Of a DNA stretch of 64,000 bases, positions 46,746 to 55,801 are shown in pieces (positions within the stretch are counted from its first letter, which is position 1; the number at the start of each line of letters is the position of its first letter). The notes below the pieces were generated by a model. The model ran no database searches and had not been told where the DNA came from. It saw only the letters and a list, made by a program, of their open reading frames with translations. Position numbers and translations under genes: made by a program. The stretch comes from Sinomonas humi (GTDB lineage Bacteria; Actinomycetota; Actinomycetes; Actinomycetales; Micrococcaceae): assembly GCF_000802235.1 (NCBI RefSeq), contig NZ_JTDL01000152.1, positions 107,561 to 171,560 on the forward strand, read 5' to 3'.

Positions 46746-48023
46746 ATGAAGAAGATCATCGTGTGCTGCGACGGGACGTGGGATCGGCCGAATCAGTCGA
46801 CGGACGGTCACGCGTGTCCCTCGAATGTGGAGAAGCTGTACCGTGCATTGGCCCCGGTAGACCAAGCGGGGGTGAAACAGCTTGCCTTCTATGTGGAAGG
46901 TGTCGGGGTGGGGACATGGGACCGCTTTTCAGGTGGGGCCTTCGGTGTGGGGCTGGCCCACAACGTCCGCACCGCTTACAAGGACATCGCCGAGAATTAT
47001 GAGCCGGGCGATGAGATCTTCCTGGTCGGCTTCAGCCGCGGCGCATTCACGGCCCGCAGCACGGCTGGCTTCATCAGGGACTGCGGACTGCTGCGCCCCG
47101 AGAATATGAAAATGCTGGATGAGGCCTATGGCTTCTACCGGGATCGGAGCGACGATACGAACCCGCGCAGCGAGGCAGCGCAGAACTTCCGGGCGAAGTA
47201 TGCGATCGAGGCCGAACCACACATCCGGTGCATCGCGGTCTGGGACACGGTCGGCGCCCTCGGCATCCCCCTAAACGGCCTGCGCTGGGTCAACGTGCTC
47301 AACAGGCCCTGGCAGTTCCACGACACGAAGCTCTCCACCAAGGTCGACTTCGCCTTCCAGGCCCTCGCCATCGACGAGAAGCGCAACTCCTTCGAGCCCA
47401 CTCTGTGGCAGCAGCAGGAAGACGCAGACGGACAGCATCTGGAGCAGGTCTGGTTTGCCGGGACCCACGCCGATGTCGGAGGCGGCAACGAGGACGCGTC
47501 GCTGGCTGACGTCCCGCTCATGTGGATCGTCGAACGGCTCGAATCTCTTTGCGGGGTCGCCTTCAAGCCTGACGGCTTCCCCTCAAAGCCACCGGCCCAG
47601 TACCTGACGCGCCCCAACCCGCTCGCTCAGCTCACCGAGTCCCGGACCGGCTTCTGGCGCCTGCTGCCTCCATATCTGAGGCCGCTTCGGGGAGGCGACC
47701 ACGAGTGGATCGCCTCCACCGCCAAGCGCCGGTACGAGCGGGACGACAACTACAGCCCGGCGAACCTGATCCCCCACATCGACGACCCGAACGCCTTCGT
47801 CCAAATCGGGCCGTTCCACAGCGGCACGACGACCACGGTGACGGCCCCGGTCACCCAACTTCCCTTCGATCCCGCTCAGGTCGACAAGGAGTTGAGCGGC
47901 CCCATCACCGATCAGGGCAAAGTGGAGGCCAGCGGCGACGGCGATGCACCCTTGGTTCCTCCATCTACCGACGCGGATGAGACAGAGCCCGAGGCAGACG
48001 ACGGGACGCCCCGGCAAAAGTGA
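46746..48023 (+). CDS. DUF2235 alpha/beta hydrolase-like protein
   Basis: A 425-residue protein of the DUF2235 family. It opens KKIIVCCDGTWDRPNQ, has the nucleophile elbow GFSRG (95-99, Ser97) in VGFSRGAFTARSTAG, then CIAVWDTVGALG and FAGTHADVGGGN, the Asp and His regions. The family includes phospholipase-type effectors, but many stand-alone bacterial members have unknown roles. No signal peptide or secretion partner is seen. The last 60 residues are acidic and disordered. A 204-base gap before it holds no recognisable gene. Confidence 0.85.
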   Translation: MKKIIVCCDGTWDRPNQSTDGHACPSNVEKLYRALAPVDQAGVKQLAFYVEGVGVGTWDRFSGGAFGVGLAHNVRTAYKDIAENYEPGDEIFLVGFSRGAFTARSTAGFIRDCGLLRPENMKMLDEAYGFYRDRSDDTNPRSEAAQNFRAKYAIEAEPHIRCIAVWDTVGALGIPLNGLRWVNVLNRPWQFHDTKLSTKVDFAFQALAIDEKRNSFEPTLWQQQEDADGQHLEQVWFAGTHADVGGGNEDASLADVPLMWIVERLESLCGVAFKPDGFPSKPPAQYLTRPNPLAQLTESRTGFWRLLPPYLRPLRGGDHEWIASTAKRRYERDDNYSPANLIPHIDDPNAFVQIGPFHSGTTTTVTAPVTQLPFDPAQVDKELSGPITDQGKVEASGDGDAPLVPPSTDADETEPEADDGTPRQK

Positions 48024-48072
48024 ACCCGGGTCCTCGGGGCGTCGGTGCGATGCGGGTCCCGGGCTCGCCCTT

Positions 48073-48120
48073 GTCTTCGAAGACGGTGATAACGATGTCT
48101 TCGAGGACGGTGATAACGAT
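48073..48120. repeat. 24-base tandem duplication
   Basis: Two adjacent 24-base units beginning GTCTTCGA and ending GGTGATAACGAT, differing at one position. They lie in the gap between the DUF2235 gene and the tRNA-Lys terminator. Read on the plus strand they would encode a repeated acidic VFEDGDND, but no supported gene covers them. Confidence 0.8.
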
Positions 48121-48187
48121 GTCGAGCCGCTCTAGCGGGAACGCCGAAAGCGGGTGAATTTGGGGGTTGCAACACCGTCAGGACACG

Positions 48188-48234
48188 AAAAAACCCCTTC
48201 CCGATCCGCGTTTTCCGCAGGTCAGGAAGGGGTT
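48188..48234 (-). terminator. Intrinsic terminator of tRNA-Lys
   Basis: A perfect 10-base stem AACCCCTTCC/GGAAGGGGTT with a 23-base loop, followed on the minus strand by a run of six U residues. It starts 5 bases after the tRNA 3' end. Confidence 0.85.
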
Positions 48235-48238
48235 GCTG

Positions 48239-48311
48239 TGCGCCCCCCGGGACTCGAACCCGGAACCCATTGATTAAGAGTCAATTGCTCTGCCAGTTGA
48301 GCTAGAGGCGC
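48239..48311 (-). tRNA. tRNA-Lys (CTT anticodon)
   Basis: A 73-base cloverleaf on the minus strand with acceptor GCGCCTC/GGGGCGC (one U-G pair), D-loop AGCTCAACTGGCAGAGCA, anticodon loop ACTCTTAAT giving CTT and T-loop GGTTCGAGTCC. CCA is not encoded. Confidence 0.97.
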
Positions 48312-48513
48312 AGTTTTCGTCAGCGGGATCTTCGCATGCTCAGGATGGTCTCATGACCTTCTTGGCACCTCGCGGCGTCCCCCGCAACGACATGAGACTT
48401 TACACGGTTCGCGGCCCAGAGTGAAATCCGGAACCAGCACGTCGCACGTGTCGTCAGTCACGCCCCAACGTCCGCCTGGAGCAAGCGGCCGATCACGCGG
48501 CTACGCTTTCGGC

Positions 48514-48999
48514 ATGAGCACTCCCCTACCCTCACAGCGGCTCGCCCCGGGCGATGTCGCCCCCGACTTCGCGTTGCCCGATTCCAATGGCGGCACCACA
48601 TCCCTCGCGGATCTCCGCGGGGGCAAGACCGTCCTCTACTTCTATCCTCAAGCTGCGACACCGGCATGCACTCAGCAGGCATGTGATTTCCGCGACAGCC
48701 TTGCTTCTCTGGGAAGGGCGGGCTACTCGGTCGTCGGGATCTCGCCCGATCCGGCTTCCGCCGTCGTGAAGTTCGCGGAGGCTCAGCATCTCGGCTTCAC
48801 CCTCTTGGCCGACGAGGGGCATAAAGTCGCGGAAAGCTACGGCACGTGGGGCGAGAAGAAGAACTACGGACGGACCTATGAGGGCCTCATCCGCAGCACG
48901 TTTGTCCTCGACGAAGACGGGCGGATCCAACTCGCCCAGTACAACGTGCGGGCCAAGGGACACGTCGCGAAACTCCGGCGCGACCTCGGTCTGGAATGA
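48514..48999 (+). CDS. bcp: Thioredoxin-dependent thiol peroxidase (Bcp/PrxQ)
   Basis: A 161-residue peroxiredoxin that reduces hydroperoxides with thioredoxin. The peroxidatic Cys52 lies in YFYPQAATPACTQQACDFRD and Cys57, five residues on, is the resolving residue of the atypical 2-Cys type. The ATG at 48514 is supported by TACGCT (48502-48507) exactly 6 bases upstream, a leaderless arrangement. An upstream in-frame start would add 31 poorly conserved residues. It lies between tRNA-Lys and tRNA-Leu. Confidence 0.93.
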   Translation: MSTPLPSQRLAPGDVAPDFALPDSNGGTTSLADLRGGKTVLYFYPQAATPACTQQACDFRDSLASLGRAGYSVVGISPDPASAVVKFAEAQHLGFTLLADEGHKVAESYGTWGEKKNYGRTYEGLIRSTFVLDEDGRIQLAQYNVRAKGHVAKLRRDLGLE

Positions 49000-49078
49000 G
49001 CTGGGTGCTGCCTGAACAGGTTCCCTGAGGACGCCCGCTAGACTGGCTGACGGTCCCGCCCAGTTCTGTGCGGGCTCT

Positions 49079-49163
49079 GCGCGAGTGGTGGAATTGGCAG
49101 ACACGCAGGATTTAGGTTCCTGTGTCTTCGGACGTGAGGGTTCAAGTCCCTCCTCGCGCACCA
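49079..49163 (+). tRNA. tRNA-Leu (TAG anticodon)
   Basis: An 85-base class II tRNA including an encoded CCA. Acceptor GCGCGAG/CTCGCGC, anticodon loop TTTAGGT giving TAG, a variable arm (TGTCTTCGGACG region) and T-loop GGTTCAAGTCC. It is the only tRNA in the window with CCA in the DNA. Confidence 0.96.
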
Positions 49164-49247
49164 CCTCCGGCATGAGCACGAGCCCGGCCGCGCGGGTCGA
49201 GACCTGGGTACGGGCGCCGGGCATGTGCGGCGGGAAAGGCGTAGGGA

Positions 49248-50903
49248 GTGGCGCGAGGCATCAGGCGCAGGGATCTGCTTCAAGCGGCGGCAGTAACAGC
49301 ACTACTGGCAGGTTGCACCCCTTCACCGCAGCCCAAACCGACTACAACGGCGAGCGCCGCGTCAGCACCGAACCAAAGCTTCACGTTCGGAACGCCGGCC
49401 TCCCCCATCGGCCTTGACCCCGCGCTCACTGCGGACATCGAGTCGTGGCGCGTTACTCGCCAAGTCCTCGAAGGCCTCCTCACAACGGACCCGGAGACCG
49501 GGGCACCGGCACCCGCGCTCGCCACGCAGTGGACCCAGAGCTCGGATCTGCTCTCCTACACATTCACCCTGCGCCAAGGCGTGAGGTTCCACGACGGAAC
49601 CCCGTTCACCGCAGCCGCCGTCAAAGCCAATTTCGACCGCTGGTTCAACTTCTCCCCCGCGCTGCGCGCGACCCGAGGGGTCCTTCCCTTCACGGCCACA
49701 TTCCAAGCCCACTCGGACGCGCCACAGCTTTCGCTCTACAAGGGCTGCACGGTCCTCAGCGACTACAAAGTGCGCCTGGACCTCACATCTCCGCTCACCG
49801 GACTGCTCCAAGCCCTCACAGCTCCCGCGTTCGCGATTTCCTCCCCTACCGCGCTCAAGGCTGGCTCTGCCGACGTCGAAGACCAGCCCTCGTCCGGGAC
49901 GAAGATCTCACGCTACGCCCAGCACCCCGTGGGCACGGGCCCGTTCCGCTTCAAAGAATGGACCTCGGACCGAGTACTGCTCGAGGCGTCGCCGGACTAT
50001 TGGGGAACCCGAGGGCAGATCGCTCAGCTCGCTCTCGTTGTGTACGACCAAGCCCAGAACCGGCTTGAAGCGCTCGTCGAGGGCACCATCGACGGCTACG
50101 ACGCGGTGACTCTGGACAATATCGAGACCCTCGTCCGCAAGGGCCTTCAAATAGTCCGACGCGACCCGTTCTCGGTCATGTACCTCGGCATGAACCAGAC
50201 CGTGCCGATCCTCCAGAACGACAACGTGCGGCTCGCGATCGCCTCGGCGATCAACAAGAGCGCCTTGATCACCCCGTTCTTCCTCGAGGACACGAAGCCC
50301 GCAGCTCAATTCCTCCCGCCCAAGCTCAACGGCTTCAACCAGGCGGGTGGCTTCCCGTCCTTCGACCCGGAGAAGTCCAAGCGGCTCATCGCTCAGTCCG
50401 GCTACGGGGGCGAGCCGCTCAAGTTCTACTATCCGCTCGACATCACTCACCTGTACCTGCCCTCGCCTGAGAAGGTCTATGCGGAGCTGAGCGCGCAGCT
50501 CACCCTTGTGGGGCTCAACATCCAACCGGTCCCGATCGCGTGGACCGACGGCTATCTGGAGAAGGTCACCACCTCGGGCGACCACGCGTTCCACCTCTTG
50601 GGCCGATACGGAACCTACGCGGATCCCGACGACTTCCTGGCCCCGCTCTTCGGCTCCAAGAACGGCGAGTTCGGGTTCTTCGACGCCCAGCTCTTCACCA
50701 AGCTCGGACGAGCCCGCGGCCTGCCTGACGGCAACGATCGGACGCAGGCCTACCAGAACATCAACTCCCAGCTTGCGAGCACTGCTCCCGCGATCCCCAT
50801 CGCCTTCCCGATCTCGGCCGTCGCACTCTCGAATCGCGTGGACACGTATCCGACGTCACCAGTGCTCAACGAGACGTTCAACCATGTCGTCCTCACCTCG
50901 TAG
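49248..50903 (+). CDS. ABC transporter substrate-binding lipoprotein (peptide/opine family)
   Basis: A 551-residue SBP_bac_5 protein. The signal has a twin-arginine-like RRRDLLQ followed by the lipobox LLAGC (Cys23), so a Tat-exported lipoprotein is possible. The mature part has [25 protein letters not shown] and [13 protein letters not shown], classic for oligopeptide/nickel-type binding proteins. No permease or ATPase genes follow, so its partners must be elsewhere. The GTG at 49248 has AAAGG 8 bases upstream. The ligand is unknown. Confidence 0.9.
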   Translation: MARGIRRRDLLQAAAVTALLAGCTPSPQPKPTTTASAASAPNQSFTFGTPASPIGLDPALTADIESWRVTRQVLEGLLTTDPETGAPAPALATQWTQSSDLLSYTFTLRQGVRFHDGTPFTAAAVKANFDRWFNFSPALRATRGVLPFTATFQAHSDAPQLSLYKGCTVLSDYKVRLDLTSPLTGLLQALTAPAFAISSPTALKAGSADVEDQPSSGTKISRYAQHPVGTGPFRFKEWTSDRVLLEASPDYWGTRGQIAQLALVVYDQAQNRLEALVEGTIDGYDAVTLDNIETLVRKGLQIVRRDPFSVMYLGMNQTVPILQNDNVRLAIASAINKSALITPFFLEDTKPAAQFLPPKLNGFNQAGGFPSFDPEKSKRLIAQSGYGGEPLKFYYPLDITHLYLPSPEKVYAELSAQLTLVGLNIQPVPIAWTDGYLEKVTTSGDHAFHLLGRYGTYADPDDFLAPLFGSKNGEFGFFDAQLFTKLGRARGLPDGNDRTQAYQNINSQLASTAPAIPIAFPISAVALSNRVDTYPTSPVLNETFNHVVLTS

Positions 50904-51046
50904 GCCTCGGGCCACCGGTCCGGCGGAGAATTCGCCGCACCGAAAAAAATGAGCGTGAACCCCTTGACGCACAGGCACGCGAGGATTTAGAGAACCGCCC
51001 CACCGGGGGATATTCTGCCTGTGGTCCATACGCGCAGGGAGAGTCA

Positions 51047-52537
51047 GTGACCTTCATATCCACCACTCGGTCCGCCGACGTCGTCTTGATCGGCGGGGGC
51101 ATCATGAGCGCGACCCTCGGGGCGTTCATCAAGAAACTTGAACCAGCCTGGAACGTGGTGCTCTTCGAGCGCCTCCCGGCCGGTGGGCTCGAGAGCTCGG
51201 GTCCATGGAACAACGCAGGCACGGGCCATGCCGCCTACTGCGAACTCAATTACACGCCTCAGGCCAAGGACGGCTCCGTCAGCCCCGCGAAGGCGCTGGG
51301 CATCAACGAGGGCTTCCAGCTCTCGCGCCAGTTCTGGTCTCATCTGGTCCGCAAGGGCGATATCGGAGACCCGACGCGCTTCATCCACACGGTGCCGCAT
51401 ATGAGCTTCGTCATCGGCGACGCGCATGCGGACTACCTGAAGAAGCGCTACGAGGCCCTTCACCCCAACCCGCTGTTCAGCGAGATGGAGTTCAGCGAGG
51501 ACCCGGCACAGATCGAGGAATGGGCCCCGCTTGTCATGGAGGGGCGCGGCCCGGGCCGCGTCGCCGCAAACCGCGTCGCCTCCGGCACCGACGTCGACTT
51601 CGGAACCCTGAGCCGTGAGCTCGTCGGCTTCCTGGCCGACAACGGCGTCGAGGTCAACTACGGAACGGACGTGACCGACGTCGCACGTTCGCGCGGGGGC
51701 TGGGACGTCGCCACGAAGCACACTGCATCCGGCGAGCGTGGCCGCATCCATGCGAAGTTCGTGTTCATCGGCGCCGGCGGTGGCGCCCTCCACCTTCTGC
51801 AGGCCTCGGGCATCCAGGAGAGCAAGGGCTACGGTGGATTCCCTGTCTCGGGGAAGTTCTTCCGCTGCACCGACGAATCGATCGCGGAGCGTCACAACGC
51901 CAAGGTGTACGGGCAGGCCTCGGTGGGCGCTCCACCGATGTCGGTCCCGCACCTCGACACGCGGTACGTCGAGGGGAAGCGCTCGCTTCTCTTCGGCCCG
52001 TACGCGGGCTTCTCGACGAACTTCCTCAAGAACGGCTCACTCCTCGATCTGCCCCTCTCGATCCGGCTCGGGAACATCGTGCCCATGCTCGCGGTCGCGA
52101 AAGACAACATGGATCTCACGGCGTACCTCGTGAAGGAAGTAGCGAAGAGCCGTGGCGCGAAGGTCGAAGCGCTGCGCGAGTACTTCCCGCTGGCAGACGG
52201 CGATAATTGGGAGCTCATCACAGCGGGGCAGCGAGTTCAAATCATCAAGAAGGACCCGCAGAAGGGTGGTGTCCTGCAGTTCGGCACTGAGGTGATCACC
52301 TCACGTGATGGGTCGATCGGCGCCCTGCTCGGCGCCTCCCCCGGCGCTTCGACCGCCGTTCCGATTATGCTCGAACTCATGCGGCGCTGCTTCCCGAAGA
52401 AGTACCGTGGCTGGGAGGACAAGCTCCGTGAGATGATGCCGGGCTACGGCGTCAAACTCAACGAGAATCCCGACCTGCTCGCCGAGGTAACGGCCAATAC
52501 GGCCGACGCCCTCCAGCTGGCGGCCACCGCCCAGTAG
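51047..52537 (+). CDS. mqo: Malate:quinone oxidoreductase
   Basis: A 496-residue FAD-dependent membrane-associated enzyme passing electrons from malate to quinone. The FAD loop appears in [17 protein letters not shown] (near 8-24), with [31 protein letters not shown] and the C-terminal [10 protein letters not shown]. The GTG at 51047 has AGGGAGAG upstream; TATTCT at 51011-51016 may be its -10. It is a single-gene unit with a strong hairpin after it. It replaces or supplements NAD malate dehydrogenase in many Actinobacteria. Confidence 0.96.
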   Translation: MTFISTTRSADVVLIGGGIMSATLGAFIKKLEPAWNVVLFERLPAGGLESSGPWNNAGTGHAAYCELNYTPQAKDGSVSPAKALGINEGFQLSRQFWSHLVRKGDIGDPTRFIHTVPHMSFVIGDAHADYLKKRYEALHPNPLFSEMEFSEDPAQIEEWAPLVMEGRGPGRVAANRVASGTDVDFGTLSRELVGFLADNGVEVNYGTDVTDVARSRGGWDVATKHTASGERGRIHAKFVFIGAGGGALHLLQASGIQESKGYGGFPVSGKFFRCTDESIAERHNAKVYGQASVGAPPMSVPHLDTRYVEGKRSLLFGPYAGFSTNFLKNGSLLDLPLSIRLGNIVPMLAVAKDNMDLTAYLVKEVAKSRGAKVEALREYFPLADGDNWELITAGQRVQIIKKDPQKGGVLQFGTEVITSRDGSIGALLGASPGASTAVPIMLELMRRCFPKKYRGWEDKLREMMPGYGVKLNENPDLLAEVTANTADALQLAATAQ

Positions 52538-52550
52538 CGCAAAGGCATCT

Positions 52551-52583
52551 GGCGGCCCGCACCGTACAACGGTGCGGGCCGCC
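52551..52583 (+). terminator. Perfect hairpin after mqo
   Basis: GGCGGCCCGCACCG pairs with CGGTGCGGGCCGCC (14 base pairs) around a 5-base loop, ending 23 bases before the next start codon. No U-tract follows. Confidence 0.75.
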
Positions 52584-52606
52584 GTCGTTCGACGGGAGAC
52601 CACCCC

Positions 52607-55600
52607 ATGTTCCGGCTCGCGAGCCTCTCTATGGCCAACAAGGCGCTCATCGCGCTCATCACGGTCTTCGCCGCCGTCTTCGGCGTCATCACCGTGGGCA
52701 CGCTCAAGCAGGAGCTCATCCCGTCGATTGAGTTCCCGCAGCTCACGGTTGTGACGTCGATGCCCGGCGCCTCTCCCGACGTCGTCGACAAGCAGGTGGG
52801 GCAGCCGCTCGAGAAGTCGCTCCAAGCCGTCGAGGGCCTCGAGAGCAGCGCTTCGACATCGCGCACGGGAGTCTCGACGATCCTGCTCTCCTTCGCGTAT
52901 GGAACCGACCTCGACCGAGCGCGCAACCAGATCGACCGCGCGATCTCTAACGCGAAGTCGGAGCTCCCCTCGGACGTCTCGCCCAACACGCTCGCCGGGA
53001 GCATCACGGATTTTCCCATCGTCTTCCTCGCTGCTTCCTCCGATCGTCCCCTGAGCGACCTTCAGAATGAGCTCACCCAGCAGGTGGTCCCGGCTCTGTC
53101 GAAGATCGACGGCGTGCGCAGCGTCGACATCACAGGCGCGGCCACACAGCACATCCAGATCCAACCGGACCCCGCAGCGCTTGCCTCGCGCGGCGTGGAC
53201 GTCGCGGCGATCAAGAACGCCCTCCAGAACAACGGCTCGCTGGTCCCCGTGGGAACCGTGACGGAGCAGGGACGCACGCTCTCGCTGCAGGCTGGCAGCC
53301 CGATCGACTCGACGGACGCCATCAAAGGTCTCCCGCTCGCGGGGGCGACCCAGCCGACCACCATCGGGCAGGTCGCGAGCGTGGCCGTCCAGAACGATGC
53401 TGCGACCTCGATCACGCGCACCGACGGGAAGCCAACGCTCGCGGTGTCGGTCACGAAGAAGCCTGATGGCGACACCGTCGCAATCTCACATGCCGTCCGG
53501 AACGCGGTCCCGGGCCTCCAGTCCGCGCTGGGGTCCAACGCCAAGCTCACAACCGTCTTCGACCAGGCGCCGTTCATCGAAAAGTCCATCCAAGACCTCA
53601 CGACCGAGGGCCTCCTGGGACTCGGCTTCGCGGTCCTCGTGATCCTCGTGTTCCTGCTCTCGGTCCGCTCGACCCTTGTGACGGCAGTCTCGATTCCGCT
53701 CTCGCTCCTGATCACCTTCATCGGACTCTTCGCGGCCCACTATTCGCTCAACATCCTTACGCTCGGCGCGCTCACCATAGCGATCGGGCGCGTCGTCGAC
53801 GACTCGATCGTCGTCATCGAGAACATCAAACGTCACCTGAGCTATGGCGAGGAGAAGACGACGGCGATCCTCGCCGCCGTGCGCGAGGTTGCCGGAGCGG
53901 TCACCGCATCCACCCTCACGACCGTCGCCGTATTCCTCCCGATCGCGTTCGTCGGCGATCTCGCGGGCGAACTGTTCCGCCCGTTCGCGCTCACGGTCAC
54001 GATCGCGCTCCTCGCATCCCTCGCGGTTGCACTCACGATCGTGCCTGTCCTCGCCTACTGGTTCCTCGGGCGCAAGAGCTTCCCTGCCGTGGACCCTGCC
54101 GAGGTCGAGGCGCTCGCGCACGAGAAGGAGAAACGCAGCCTCATCCAACGGGGCTACCTGCCGATCCTGCGCACAACCCAGCGGCACCCGGTGTGGACGC
54201 TCGTTGCGGGCGCCGTCGTCCTCGTTGGAACCTTCGCGATGACGCCTCTCCTCCCCACGAACCTGCTGAGCAATTCGGGCGAGAACAGCTTCACCGTGAA
54301 CCAGACGATGCCGCCGGGCACGAGCCTCGACGCCACAAGCGCCGCCGCTGGGAAGGTGGAGGACGTGCTCCGCCACACCGACGGAGTGCAGACGGTTCAG
54401 GTCACGATCGGCAACTCGACGACGGGGTTCAGCGCCTTCCTCTCCTCCGGAGCCTCGAGTGCGGCGTTCACGGTCATCACCGACGAGAACGCCGACCAAT
54501 TGGCGCTGCAACAGCGCGTACGCACCGAACTCAGCGGCCTCCAGGGAGTTGGCAAAGTGAACCTGAGCCAGCAGCAGGGCGGCTTCGGCACCGCTTCCAC
54601 GGTCGATGTCACGGTCAAGGCGCCGGACTCAGCATCGCTGGCAAAGGCCAACGACGCCGTCCTCGGCGCGCTCCAGGGCGTTCCGGGGGCGACGGAGGTG
54701 ACGAGCAATCTCGCCGCGGCGCAGCCGGTCGTCCAAGTCAAGGTGGACCGTGCCAAGGCCACTGTGGCCGGGCTCAATGAGCAGCAGGTTGGGGCGCTGC
54801 TCGCGGCGACGGCGAGCCCAATTCCAGCAGGTACTGTGCGGATCGACACGACCGACTACCCAGTGCTCATCGGAAAGGGCACGCAGTTCTCAAGCGTCGA
54901 TGCCGTCCGATCACTCCCCCTTCCGGGCGCGCATGGCCTCACTTTGGGTTCGATTGCAAGCGTGGAGACGGTGAACGTACCGGTCACGGTGACGAGCACC
55001 TCCGGTCAACGCACGGCGACGGTCTCGGTCACCCCCGGGAATGCGAATCTCGGCACCGTGAGCGGCGAGGTGCAGAAGCGCGTGAACGGTCTGGCACTTG
55101 AGGCCGGAGCGACAGCGTCGGTGGGCGGAGCGGCAAGCCAGCAGGCTGACTCGTTCCGCCAGCTCGGCCTCGCTCTTCTCGCCGCGATCGCGATCGTGTA
55201 TGTCGTCATGGTGGCTGCTTTCAAGAGCCTCCTCCAGCCACTCGTGCTGCTCGTTTCCATCCCGTTTGCCGCGACCGGAGCCATCCTGCTCCTCCTCGCA
55301 ACCGGCATTCCGCTCGGACTTCCGGCCCTCATCGGGCTCCTCATGCTGGTGGGCATTGTCGTGACGAACGCGATCGTCCTCATCGACCTGATCAACCAAT
55401 ACCGCAGGCCGCGCCCGGACCGTCCGGCCCTCGCCCTCGAGGACGCGATCGAGCACGGCGCCCGCCAGAGACTCCGGCCGATCCTCATGACGGCGCTCGC
55501 CACGATCTTCGCGCTCACCCCCATGGCGTTCGGCCTCACTGGGGGCGGCGGGTTCATCTCGCAGCCGCTCGCCGTCGTCGTCATCGGCGGGCTCGTCTCG

Positions 55601-55714
55601 TCTACGGCCCTCACGCTTGTTCTCGTGCCAGTCCTGTATCGGCTCGTGGAGGGACGCCTCGAGCGGCGTCGGCTCCTTCGTGAACTCGCCGAGCCCCTCG
55701 TTCTGGAGGGCTGA
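52607..55714 (+). CDS. RND superfamily efflux transporter permease
   Basis: A 1035-residue HAE1-type pump. It has a first helix at 12-32, a large periplasmic-type loop, helices 2-6 (about 335-490) with the proton-relay pair Asp398-Asp399 in AIGRVVDDSIVVIEN, a second loop (510-865) and helices from 870. This is the AcrB type rather than mycobacterial MMPL, yet no membrane-fusion gene lies nearby and the cell has one membrane. The substrate is unknown. GGGAGACC lies just before the ATG. Confidence 0.92.
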   Translation: MFRLASLSMANKALIALITVFAAVFGVITVGTLKQELIPSIEFPQLTVVTSMPGASPDVVDKQVGQPLEKSLQAVEGLESSASTSRTGVSTILLSFAYGTDLDRARNQIDRAISNAKSELPSDVSPNTLAGSITDFPIVFLAASSDRPLSDLQNELTQQVVPALSKIDGVRSVDITGAATQHIQIQPDPAALASRGVDVAAIKNALQNNGSLVPVGTVTEQGRTLSLQAGSPIDSTDAIKGLPLAGATQPTTIGQVASVAVQNDAATSITRTDGKPTLAVSVTKKPDGDTVAISHAVRNAVPGLQSALGSNAKLTTVFDQAPFIEKSIQDLTTEGLLGLGFAVLVILVFLLSVRSTLVTAVSIPLSLLITFIGLFAAHYSLNILTLGALTIAIGRVVDDSIVVIENIKRHLSYGEEKTTAILAAVREVAGAVTASTLTTVAVFLPIAFVGDLAGELFRPFALTVTIALLASLAVALTIVPVLAYWFLGRKSFPAVDPAEVEALAHEKEKRSLIQRGYLPILRTTQRHPVWTLVAGAVVLVGTFAMTPLLPTNLLSNSGENSFTVNQTMPPGTSLDATSAAAGKVEDVLRHTDGVQTVQVTIGNSTTGFSAFLSSGASSAAFTVITDENADQLALQQRVRTELSGLQGVGKVNLSQQQGGFGTASTVDVTVKAPDSASLAKANDAVLGALQGVPGATEVTSNLAAAQPVVQVKVDRAKATVAGLNEQQVGALLAATASPIPAGTVRIDTTDYPVLIGKGTQFSSVDAVRSLPLPGAHGLTLGSIASVETVNVPVTVTSTSGQRTATVSVTPGNANLGTVSGEVQKRVNGLALEAGATASVGGAASQQADSFRQLGLALLAAIAIVYVVMVAAFKSLLQPLVLLVSIPFAATGAILLLLATGIPLGLPALIGLLMLVGIVVTNAIVLIDLINQYRRPRPDRPALALEDAIEHGARQRLRPILMTALATIFALTPMAFGLTGGGGFISQPLAVVVIGGLVSSTALTLVLVPVLYRLVEGRLERRRLLRELAEPLVLEG

Positions 55715-55753
55715 ACCCGCCGGGAACAATCCCTGACCGCCTTCGGTTCAAGG

Positions 55754-55771
55754 TAGATGCAAATGCATGTA
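55754..55771. promoter_or_regulatory. Candidate MarR operator
   Basis: An 18-base imperfect palindrome TAGATGCAAATGCATGTA (perfect core ATGC-AAAT-GCAT), 30 bases before the LLM oxidoreductase ATG and followed by TATCCT, a possible -10. Its size and AT-rich centre fit MarR-type sites; the operon ends in a MarR gene. Confidence 0.55.
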
Positions 55772-55801
55772 TCCTGATGGAACACGAGGAAAGAGGTCAT
55801 T

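Noticed and set aside
46576..46749. 57-codon plus-strand frame overlapping the DUF2235 start (ATGA)
   Set aside because: No ribosome site, no recognisable motif, Arg/Ala-rich composition as expected from random high-GC frames.
48024..48311. tRNA-Lys as the attachment site of a genomic island containing 44-48 kb
   Set aside because: No integrase gene and no second copy of the tRNA 3' end were seen in the window; composition is not visibly different.
50915..50950. Hairpin near CGGTCCGGCGG with a following A-run after the binding-protein gene
   Set aside because: The A-run is on the wrong side for plus-strand termination, the stem has a mismatch, and there is no minus-strand gene to end here.
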